A stretch of DNA of 64,000 nt from Pelodera strongyloides (taxonomy: Eukaryota; Nematoda; Chromadorea; Rhabditida; Rhabditidae). Shown piece by piece: positions 57,427 to 64,000 of this stretch. How positions within the stretch are numbered: position 1 is the first letter of the stretch; each line of letters opens with the position of its first letter. The stretch spans positions 124,001-188,000 of the forward strand of contig JAANDG010000101.1 in the NCBI GenBank assembly GCA_036852015.1, in the 5' to 3' direction. A model generated the notes under the pieces. The model searched no databases, was not told where the DNA came from, and saw only the letters and a program-made list of their open reading frames with translations. The translations under genes were made by a program, and so were the position numbers.

Positions 57427-58002
57427 CAATTAATAAAAGTGGAGCTATTTGTTGTAGCGTTTAATTTGTTACTCGGTTAGGTTGTCAAAATATATATATA
57501 TTTGCAGTTGTAACATTTTTCGATTCGTATTGAGTATTGTTGATTGTACTGCCATCTGTTGATGCTACATTATCACTAAATCATTGAGTATTTCTCTTGC
57601 ATTTGTTTTCTGCGTTAAAAGTTTGCTAATATAGAGGAGAATAAATATAAACCCAACAGGTTTTCTCGACTTATATTAATCTATTAATGTCATTTCACTT
57701 TCTTTTCATGTATCTCCATATGTTGACTTTCTTTCTTCGAAACCCCCCTGTTTTCAATTATTTAAAGTTAAAAACACGTAGCCGTATCGGACATGTACAT
57801 TTTTTGATTTTTGAAGTATAAATGAATTTGTTTTGTCTGTATATTATTATTTGCATATTTTTAATAACTATATAAAGTACACCAAAACGTGTACACATGT
57901 TTGATACAGCTTTCCCTTTAACGTTTTGTTATATACGATTTATCTCCCTTATACTATTTGCTACACATATCGGAGTTATTTAATAAATAAACAAATAAAT
58001 AG
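57427..58002 (+). other. Leader region of the Maverick virion gene block
   Basis: AT-rich, no gene. A TATAAAGT motif at 57870 lies about 130 bp before the ATPase start and is a possible promoter element; repeated AATAAA sequences occur at 57980-58000 just before the ATG. Confidence 0.4.
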
Positions 58003-58629
58003 ATGATGCTCGCTTGGCCTAGCTGTATGCTGGTTTCCGGTCCCAGTGGTTGCGGGAAGACAACATTTTGTAAGAGGATTATACATGAACTGAACGCTAT
58101 TTACGAAACTGCCCCAAAAGTTGTGATATTCTGCTATAACGAAGAACAGCCGGCATACGCGGATTTCACAGCTTTACCTTATGTAATCATGGTAAGAGGT
58201 CTACCGGAGCTGGAATATCTCAAAAAATTTAAAAAAATGAACCCACTTTTAATTTTGGACGATTTGATGGTTAAATTGGATAAACACCCCGATGCCGAAA
58301 AGCTGTTTTCGGTGGCTTCGCACCACTATAATATGTCTATAATTGCTATAATCCATTCCCTATTTTATTCTAAGGTTTTGCGAAATCTGCGTTTGAATTC
58401 CAGTTACATATGTTTGTTTAAAAATAATCCCGATCGTTTGACCATCCGGAATCTAGCTGGACAGTTATACCCCACCAACAGACATTTTTTTATCGATAGC
58501 TACGAAGACGCAACAAAGCAACCACATACGTATTTGTTTGTTGATTTGCATAAAACCACTGAAGAGAAATATAGACTACGAACCAACATTTTTCCCCTCG
58601 AAAAAACCTACTGTTACATTCCCAAATGA
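58003..58629 (+). CDS. Maverick genome-packaging ATPase
   Basis: Pumps element DNA into capsids. 208 residues, the usual compact size for Maverick/adintovirus ATPases. Walker A GPSGCGKT at residues 13-20, Walker B LLILDD at 82-87, followed by the sensor-like region SIIAIIHSLF. It opens the + strand virion block. ATG at 58003 is followed by a second ATG and lies 10 residues before the P-loop, as usual in the family. Its stop codon overlaps the next start (ATGA, 58626-58629). Confidence 0.93.
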   Translation: MMLAWPSCMLVSGPSGCGKTTFCKRIIHELNAIYETAPKVVIFCYNEEQPAYADFTALPYVIMVRGLPELEYLKKFKKMNPLLILDDLMVKLDKHPDAEKLFSVASHHYNMSIIAIIHSLFYSKVLRNLRLNSSYICLFKNNPDRLTIRNLAGQLYPTNRHFFIDSYEDATKQPHTYLFVDLHKTTEEKYRLRTNIFPLEKTYCYIPK

Positions 58630-58955
58630 AAAAGGCCTGTTGGAACCGTAAAGTGCTTAAAAGCCTTGAACACGTTATTAAAAAGCATGATTGTTGCCAT
58701 TTAACAGACAATGATTTGATTTGCATCATTGAAGCAATATGCAACATTCTCAGTGGTTGTGCCCCGTTAAGACAAAAACAAAGAAATATTATTAAACCCC
58801 ATATAGTTCAAATACGTAAACTTTCTCAAATACGATCTATCCCCAAAGCAAAAGTATACGTTTCACAAAAAGGTTCGGGGTTCTTACCCGCTTTGATACC
58901 TATTATTCTAACAGTTGTTTCTCAATTGCTTCCAAATCGTCCAAATGTCCTTTAG
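58626..58955 (+). CDS. Small Maverick protein with hydrophobic tail
   Basis: 109 residues: a basic N-terminal two-thirds and a C-terminal segment QKGSGFLPALIPIILTVVSQ. The KGSGF plus hydrophobic stretch resembles small membrane-active proteins of Mavericks and related viruses, but the role is not established. The start overlaps the ATPase stop by 4 bp, suggesting coupled translation from one mRNA. Confidence 0.75.
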   Translation: MKKACWNRKVLKSLEHVIKKHDCCHLTDNDLICIIEAICNILSGCAPLRQKQRNIIKPHIVQIRKLSQIRSIPKAKVYVSQKGSGFLPALIPIILTVVSQLLPNRPNVL

Positions 58956-59631
58956 TAAAATGTTACTGGTTTCTGAAGACGATTTGTTAAAGCATCGCGT
59001 TGGCGAAGAACGTTCAAAGGTACAATATTTAGAAGATGAGATAAAGAAACTACTATTTACTAGTGTTCTTGATGACGATTCTAAATTGCTGAAGTACCGA
59101 CATATTTTACAAAAAATAATAAACGAAAAGCATAAACTTGTAGAAGCTGCCTTGCCCTCTACAAACCCCCCGCACTCAAACGCTACCTTACCGCGTGCTG
59201 AAAACTTTCCAAGGCCTACAGTAACCGATCAACTAGACGGTTACGTTACAGCTGAAGAAGCATCAGATTCGGAACAAGATCCTGGAGAGGGAATAGGACA
59301 GCTTTTTAAAAATAAGAAATCAAAGCTGTCTTACATAGCATTGATGGAACACATTCGAAATCATGCCAACACTTTCTCCACAAACCCTGCTGGTGAACTG
59401 GTCATCAATGGCGATATCATTGCCAATTCTACTGCGAACGATATATATAGAGATATTTCGAACATTCATGGCACCAGGTCAAAGCCACCGACAGGTGTTA
59501 AGCACTTCTTAAGAACACTTGTTGATACAGGTTTTCGACGAGACTTGATTGGCAACAAAAAAAGACGTGAGCAAATTTCCGACAGCTACGCTAGTGACAA
59601 CGATTTTGAAGTACAGCCATGGAATCTGTAG
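58945..59631 (+). CDS. Conserved Maverick protein, coiled-coil N-terminus
   Basis: About 228 residues from the ATG at 58945, or 223 from 58960. Residues ~5-70 are Lys/Glu/Leu-rich and predicted helical (LLKHRVGEERSKVQYLEDEI, then KYRHILQKIINEKHKL), the middle is acidic and low complexity, and the C-terminal ~100 residues contain GELVINGDIIANSTANDIY and PPTGVKHFLRTL-NTGF-like blocks. I recognise this last domain from uncharacterised proteins that accompany integrase and capsid genes in invertebrate Mavericks; its function is unknown. It overlaps its neighbours at both ends (11 and 13 bp). Confidence 0.75.
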   Translation: MSFSKMLLVSEDDLLKHRVGEERSKVQYLEDEIKKLLFTSVLDDDSKLLKYRHILQKIINEKHKLVEAALPSTNPPHSNATLPRAENFPRPTVTDQLDGYVTAEEASDSEQDPGEGIGQLFKNKKSKLSYIALMEHIRNHANTFSTNPAGELVINGDIIANSTANDIYRDISNIHGTRSKPPTGVKHFLRTLVDTGFRRDLIGNKKRREQISDSYASDNDFEVQPWNL

Positions 59632-60710
59632 CGTCCACCCTTGAACGGATTTACAATGACCCTAGTGATTATGGATCATTTTCGGGGAAACAACGTTTAT
59701 ATAAGCGCGCAAAGGAGGCAAATTCAGCAGTCACCCTAAGAGCCGTATCTGACTTTTTACATTCTAATCACACGTATACCCTTCACGCCCCTTCCCGACG
59801 GAAAATACCAACGGGTAAAATACAAAGTTCCTGGATTGATAGTGATCATCAAAGTGACTTGTGCGTGCTGCTAGATTTGAAGCCCTATAACAAAGGCTAT
59901 TGCTATATTCTAGTGGTGGTGGATGTACTTTCCCGATTTCTTTTTTGCGAAAAACTAAAGACAAAGTCTGGAAAAGAAGTGGCGGCAGCTTATGAACGAA
60001 TATTGCAAACTACAAATAGAATACCATTTCGTCTGTACACTGATGCTGGAAAAGAATACTTTAACAGTTGTTTTAAAAAGGTGATCACTCATTTTGATAT
60101 TGAGCATAAGCTATCAAAAAATTATAATGTGAAATGTGCGCTGGCGGAAAATGCTAATCGTAGAATAAAGGCCAAATTATATAAGTATTTTACTGCCAAA
60201 AATACCCTGAATTGGATTGATGTCTTACCAGCCATTGTTGAAAGTATTAATCACACACCCCTTGAAAGCTTAGCTGGTTTGCCCCCCGCCAGTGTGACCA
60301 GTGTAAATGCGGGGCATGTTTGGAAACATATGTATGCAAAGCATGGCAACTCGCCAAGAAAAGCACATCGATTTGAGAAAGGGCAAAAAGTTCGTTTAGC
60401 TAAGGAAAAAGGGGTTTTCCGAAAGGGCTATAAAAATACATACACTTATGAGATATTTTCAATTAAGAAGCTTTTGTTTGAGACGCCTCCCGCCTATATA
60501 ATAGAAGATTTGAATGAACAGGAATTAGATTCAATTGTCTACGAAACCGAACTAGTTGCCTACAACAAACCGGACGACGTGTACAAAGTTGAGAAGATTC
60601 TTCGAAAGCGTAAAAGGAAGGGTCATTTGGAATATTTGGTTCGGTGGCAAGGATATGATTCAAAACATGACAGTTGGGTGCCAGCCTCAGATTTCCAACC
60701 AAACGGATAG
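59619..60710 (+). CDS. Maverick integrase (DDE, with chromodomain)
   Basis: Catalyses insertion of the element into the host chromosome. 363 residues. The rve catalytic core spans about 70-230; the likely acidic triad is Asp80, Asp142 (in LYTDAGKEYFN) and Glu177 (in ALAENANRR), with the conserved YILVVVDVLSRF strand between. A C-terminal SH3-like region precedes a chromodomain (about 314-360, YKVEKILRKR ... YLVRWQGYDSKHDSWVPASD), which in other elements directs integration to methylated chromatin. All core motifs appear intact. It overlaps the genes on both sides. Confidence 0.94.
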   Translation: MESVASTLERIYNDPSDYGSFSGKQRLYKRAKEANSAVTLRAVSDFLHSNHTYTLHAPSRRKIPTGKIQSSWIDSDHQSDLCVLLDLKPYNKGYCYILVVVDVLSRFLFCEKLKTKSGKEVAAAYERILQTTNRIPFRLYTDAGKEYFNSCFKKVITHFDIEHKLSKNYNVKCALAENANRRIKAKLYKYFTAKNTLNWIDVLPAIVESINHTPLESLAGLPPASVTSVNAGHVWKHMYAKHGNSPRKAHRFEKGQKVRLAKEKGVFRKGYKNTYTYEIFSIKKLLFETPPAYIIEDLNEQELDSIVYETELVAYNKPDDVYKVEKILRKRKRKGHLEYLVRWQGYDSKHDSWVPASDFQPNG

Positions 60711-60948
60711 TGATGTACCTTCTACGACATGGAAGTGGGGTGATCGGCGTATTTCTAAGAATTTGATTGTTTTTACTGTGCAAGTTTTTTTAATATACAT
60801 TGTAGTGTTTACATCCATATATAACCTAAGTTTTGGAAATAATTGCCATGATCAGAAACTGTGGGTAGCTGTTCTTGCCTCTGGAATTGGATATCTATTA
60901 CCTAGTCCTTCGATTAAATCCACTAATCACTGCAGAGATGATGTCTGA
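60667..60948 (+). CDS. Small Maverick membrane protein
   Basis: 93 residues from the ATG at 60667 (overlapping the integrase end by 44 bp). One strongly hydrophobic segment (LIVFTVQVFLIYIVVFTSIY) is followed by a LWVAVLASGIGYLLPSPSIK motif. The W-x3-L-x3-GYLLP-P signature is one I know from small proteins of Mavericks and other virus-like elements; the role is unproven. An upstream in-frame ATG at 60556 would only add sequence antisense in frame to the chromodomain, so the shorter start is preferred. Confidence 0.75.
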   Translation: MTVGCQPQISNQTDSDVPSTTWKWGDRRISKNLIVFTVQVFLIYIVVFTSIYNLSFGNNCHDQKLWVAVLASGIGYLLPSPSIKSTNHCRDDV

Positions 60949-61721
60949 TTTTTATGTAACAGTGCTAAGCAATAGTGATCGTGAGAATAAAATTGGTGAT
61001 TTCAAAGCCAGACTTCCCAATTCTATACAATTGAAAGGTCAATATGAAGTTGCATTAACACATTTGATGTTTCCTTATACATTTGACAATATAGCACACG
61101 AGACTGCGATTCAAGGGGCAGCTCTTTGGGATAATCAAATTATTGTAAAGCTTGACAACGAGGAAAATATACTATCATTACCCCCAAATAACTACCAAAC
61201 TGTGCATGAATTAATTTCAATTTTAAATTACGAACTTACTCGATATTTGAATATTCAAACAAATCGGACATCAAACCAAACCCTAAATTTTTTCAATTAC
61301 CATCCCATTACAAAAACGATGCGAGTTTGTTATTTTGGAACCTCTTCTTGGCATCACATTATCAGATAAATTGCGCTATGTACTTGGATTTGACAATTCG
61401 GTGCTTTTAGCTAACGTGCAAGCAATATTCCCCTTTCATAGTCAACATACGTTTATGTATATTTATTGTAATGTTGTGGACTACCAGATCGTTTCCAATG
61501 TTTATGCACAACTTTTGCGAGTGGTTAGCCTAAAAGGAAAATACGGTGATCTGATGGAAGTTTCCTTTAATAGACCGCAGTATTTATCGGTTTTGGGAAA
61601 CGACTTTGATTCTATTAAAGTCCAAGTTAAAAACGATCAGGATCGCATAATTGATTTTCATTCCGGTAAGATTGCACTGGTTCTACATTTTCGACCGAAG
61701 CGACGTGCGAACGATTTGTAG
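60938..61721 (+). pseudogene. Maverick penton-like minor capsid protein, frameshifted
   Basis: Forms the capsid vertices in related elements. The N-terminal part runs from ATG 60938 (or 60941; starts MMSDFYVTVLSNS) to a premature stop at 61367-61369. The C-terminal part is open in another frame from about 61335 to 61721 and ends LVLHFRPKR, the usual end of this family. One small indel near 61330-61340 therefore splits an otherwise complete gene of normal length (about 260 codons). This is either real decay or a base-call error. The start overlaps the previous stop by 11 bp. Confidence 0.85.
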
Positions 61722-61748
61722 TTCGGTTTGTAATAAAAATAAAGGATT

Positions 61749-62276
61749 ATGCATTTTGAGTACAACCCCGCCATTGCTGTGGACTGGGCAGTTGTATTTG
61801 AGGAACAAGCTCAGCAACAAGGTTCTGGCGGCTATAGAGGTATTCCCTTTCAAAGGGGTTCTTCTGGTCTAGGTGGACTATTTGCTAAATTCTTCCGGTA
61901 TATTCTTCCAATCGCTACACAAGCTTCAAAATCATTAGCAACGCAGGCTTTGGCCACTAGTGGTCAAATTGTTAACGATTTGGCCTCTGGGCGCAATTTT
62001 AAGGAATCGTTTCGGGAACATGGGACAACTGGGTATAACAACATGATAGACAAAGCCATTCATAAGCTTGGACAGACAGGCGAAGGTGCACGCCAACCCA
62101 GAAAACCTCGACGGAAAGCTACTGTAAGAAAAACTACGAAGGCACTTCAGAGGAAGAAAAAAACACAATCAGCAAAGAAGAAGAAGAAGAAGGTGACTAA
62201 AGCTCCTGCAAGGAAAAGCCCAAGAAAGTCCAATTCTCCCACATACCGAGACATTTTCGGAAAATGGGCAAATTAA
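61749..62276 (+). CDS. Maverick core/minor virion protein with basic tail
   Basis: 175 residues. The N-terminal half is Gly-rich (GSGGYRGIPFQRGSSGLGGL) followed by an amphipathic segment (FFRYILPIATQASKSLATQA); the C-terminal third is extremely Lys/Arg-rich (KKKKKKVTKAPARK), as in DNA-binding core proteins. Similar small proteins occupy this place, just before the major capsid gene, in other Mavericks. It is preceded by AATAAA sequences (61732, 61738) that may end the upstream transcript, and overlaps the capsid gene by 13 bp. Confidence 0.8.
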   Translation: MHFEYNPAIAVDWAVVFEEQAQQQGSGGYRGIPFQRGSSGLGGLFAKFFRYILPIATQASKSLATQALATSGQIVNDLASGRNFKESFREHGTTGYNNMIDKAIHKLGQTGEGARQPRKPRRKATVRKTTKALQRKKKTQSAKKKKKKVTKAPARKSPRKSNSPTYRDIFGKWAN

Positions 62277-63556
62277 TTGACTCGAAGAGTGTACCGTCCA
62301 CTCGAAGTGAAATGTCGCTCTTTGAAGTTCCAACTACCCAGGTTATTATGGAATCCGCTCATTGGCTCTCTATTCCTACAACTACACCCGTCAATAATAC
62401 AGGCCCCTACACATTTGTGGTTAGCGATTCGCGCCATTTTTTGCAAATGTCTAAAGCTTATCTTTCTCTACGTCTACGTGTCTCAAAGAATGACGACGAA
62501 GATACATCCCCATTTGCTTTGATCAACTATATAGGGGCAACTTTTTTCAATCAGGCAAAAGTGGATATTAACAACACCCAAGTCAGCGATTGTAACAATT
62601 ATGCATACAAGGCTTACTTGGAAACACTTCTCAATCACAGTTCGGATTTCAAAAACGGTTTCCTCTCTGTTGCCGGCTTCGTTGAGGACGATAGCACTGG
62701 TCTAGAGAAAGCCACAAATTCAGGATATCTTAAGAGGGTAAAGATGCTAGCTGCTGGCGATGGCGAAGTGGATCTCTGTGCACCATTACATATTGATATA
62801 TTTAACACGGACCGCCTGCTTGTACCCCATGTAAATCTACAAGTACAATTGTTCCGAAACAAGGATGTTTTCTTATTGGAAAACCTGTCGTCTAATATGC
62901 CGGAAGGTTTAAAAATTGATGTTATTTCCATGAAATTACATATCAAGGCAATTGATATTGTGAGCTCTGCGGCGTTGGCTGTGGAAAAAACAATGCTTTC
63001 TTTTCCTACCAAATATCCATACAAAAAGTCGTTAGTTAAGGTAATCTCTGTGCCGGGAGGCCGATATGATTTACTCAATGCATCACTGTTCACTAATACT
63101 ATTCCGCGCCGCGTTGTCATCGGCTTTATAGAGACTGATACATTTGATGGAAATTCTAAAAACCCTTTTAATTTTGTTAATGCAAACGTTGATCAGATTT
63201 CCATTGACGCTGCTGGCAAGTTCTTCCCACTTTCACCAATTAAAATGGATTTTGATGGAAACAACTATGCTGAAGCCTTTGTGCAATTTCATGAAAATTT
63301 AGGGTTGCCTACTGATACCCGTTCACTTTCGATTAATTACTCAAAATACGGAAATGGGTTTACTTTATTTGCCTTTAATCTTTCCCCGACAGACGACAAT
63401 AGTGACTTTGATTTAATCCACACGGGGAGTACGAACCTTAGTGTGCATTTTGCGAAAAAGACCCCACCATCTGGATTTCAAATAATTATTTACGCTGAAT
63501 ATGATGGTATGTACATGATCGACTCGTATAGAAACGTACTTTTTGACAATCAATAA
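62264..63556 (+). CDS. Maverick major capsid protein
   Basis: Hexon-type double-jelly-roll capsid protein. 430 residues, typical for the family, intact from ATG to TAA. It matches the widespread invertebrate family often annotated after C. elegans F54H12.2, which is Maverick-derived. Characteristic parts: FVVSDSRHFLQMSKAYLSLR near the N-terminus, INYIGATFFNQAKVDINNTQ, the PRRVVIGFIETDTFDGN region, and a C-terminus with IIIYAEYDGMYMIDSYRNV. A 59-bp gap with AATAAA (63595) separates it from the protease. Confidence 0.94.
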   Translation: MGKLIDSKSVPSTRSEMSLFEVPTTQVIMESAHWLSIPTTTPVNNTGPYTFVVSDSRHFLQMSKAYLSLRLRVSKNDDEDTSPFALINYIGATFFNQAKVDINNTQVSDCNNYAYKAYLETLLNHSSDFKNGFLSVAGFVEDDSTGLEKATNSGYLKRVKMLAAGDGEVDLCAPLHIDIFNTDRLLVPHVNLQVQLFRNKDVFLLENLSSNMPEGLKIDVISMKLHIKAIDIVSSAALAVEKTMLSFPTKYPYKKSLVKVISVPGGRYDLLNASLFTNTIPRRVVIGFIETDTFDGNSKNPFNFVNANVDQISIDAAGKFFPLSPIKMDFDGNNYAEAFVQFHENLGLPTDTRSLSINYSKYGNGFTLFAFNLSPTDDNSDFDLIHTGSTNLSVHFAKKTPPSGFQIIIYAEYDGMYMIDSYRNVLFDNQ

Positions 63557-63615
63557 TATTGCCATATATCGATGTTTAGTATTATTTAAAACCAAATAAA
63601 TTCGTTATTTGTAAA

Positions 63616-64000
63616 ATGGATGTTCCTCTTTCCACATCTGATATCAATCAAATATTGAGGGGTATGAAGGAAACACGGTACATTTTTGGGGGTGCATACC
63701 CATGTGACGCCATAGTTAATGTACAGCACACTCGTCCTGTGGCATTTGTTTTCAACACAGATAAATCAAATTCTCCTGGAGAACACTGGGTAGCTGTGTT
63801 TATCGACCGTAAAAATTACGCATTTTTCTATGATCCCACCGGCAATCCACCTCAAAGTGAAATTCAGAAATTTCTTGAACAATTCAACTCTGTGGAATGG
63901 TCGAAATACATGCACCAAGATCTCTCAAGTGTACAATGCGGCCAATTTTGTATATATTTTATATATCGTATGGCAAAGGTCGGAAATCATAGAAAAGCAC
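63616..64000 (+). CDS. Maverick adenain-like cysteine protease (partial)
   Basis: Matures virion proteins. Open from ATG 63616 to the window end (128 codons seen). Catalytic residues of the adenovirus-protease/Ulp1 fold are visible: His57 in GEHWVAVF, Asp73 in FYDPTG, Gln107 and Cys108 in QCGQFCIYF. The C-terminus lies beyond the window. Confidence 0.93.
   Translation, partial: MDVPLSTSDINQILRGMKETRYIFGGAYPCDAIVNVQHTRPVAFVFNTDKSNSPGEHWVAVFIDRKNYAFFYDPTGNPPQSEIQKFLEQFNSVEWSKYMHQDLSSVQCGQFCIYFIYRMAKVGNHRKA

Larger units (their letters stand above)
55440..64000 (+). mobile_element. Maverick/Polinton (adintovirus-like) element, incomplete at right
   Basis: Virus-like self-replicating transposon. 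Diagnostic set present: FtsK/HerA-type packaging ATPase, retroviral-type integrase with chromodomain, penton-like minor capsid protein, double-jelly-roll-type major capsid protein and adenain-like protease. Protein-primed DNA polymerase B, which completes the usual set, must lie beyond 64000 or be lost. The termini were not identified, so the left limit is approximate. Most frames are intact; the minor capsid gene carries a frameshift. Confidence 0.92.

Overview
This is a stretch of intron-rich nuclear DNA from an invertebrate animal. Three conserved eukaryotic housekeeping genes lie on the + strand: threonyl-tRNA synthetase, the TFIID subunit TAF7 and tyrosylprotein sulfotransferase. Their exons are short, introns run from about 80 bp to several kb, and acceptors are mostly TTTTAG or TTTCAG. 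Protein style, intron signals and repeat load are compatible with a nematode or a similarly repeat-rich invertebrate. No spliced leader or species-specific marker was seen, so the phylum is an inference.

Layout. 1-12.2 kb: threonyl-tRNA synthetase in 21 coding exons, with introns that host MITEs and a Helitron that itself contains a MITE. 13.1-17.0 kb: TAF7 in 8 exons, again with intronic MITEs. 18.2-21.5 kb: two adjacent minisatellite arrays (70-bp and 52-bp units) sharing a core. 21.5-37.1 kb: no gene I can recognise, but MITEs, a 5'-truncated retroelement tail and a Helitron inserted into another MITE. 37.1-41.7 kb: tyrosylprotein sulfotransferase in 11 exons; one intron carries a small Helitron with a tRNA-like cargo. 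41.7-47.2 kb: mostly non-coding, with two weakly supported groups of exons.

47.3-53.2 kb: a Penelope-like retroelement in the permuted 'Naiad' arrangement, with a GIY-YIG endonuclease upstream of the reverse transcriptase. It is preceded by a truncated copy of its own 3' part (a pseudo-LTR arrangement) and its reading frame is broken at about three places. Each repeat carries a hammerhead-ribozyme-like motif with an unusual strand order. 53.2-55 kb: a short Helitron, a CRE-like palindrome cluster and three tandem tRNA-derived units.

55.5 kb to the window end: the left and central part of a Maverick/Polinton (adintovirus-like) virus-like DNA transposon. On the + strand, in order: packaging ATPase, small hydrophobic-tailed protein, coiled-coil protein, integrase with a chromodomain, small membrane protein, penton-like minor capsid protein (frameshifted), basic core protein, major capsid protein and adenain-like protease (cut by the window edge). 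To their left are two spliced accessory genes: a Cys-rich duplicated zinc-ribbon protein on the - strand and a polyPro/polyGln protein on the + strand. DNA polymerase B, expected in such elements, is not in the window. Most + strand genes overlap their neighbours by a few bases, so the module looks like one co-expressed virion and integration cassette.

Most promising for follow-up are the hammerhead-like motif in the Penelope-like element, whose candidate substrate lies inside its own stem II loop, and the spliced accessory genes at the left end of the Maverick.
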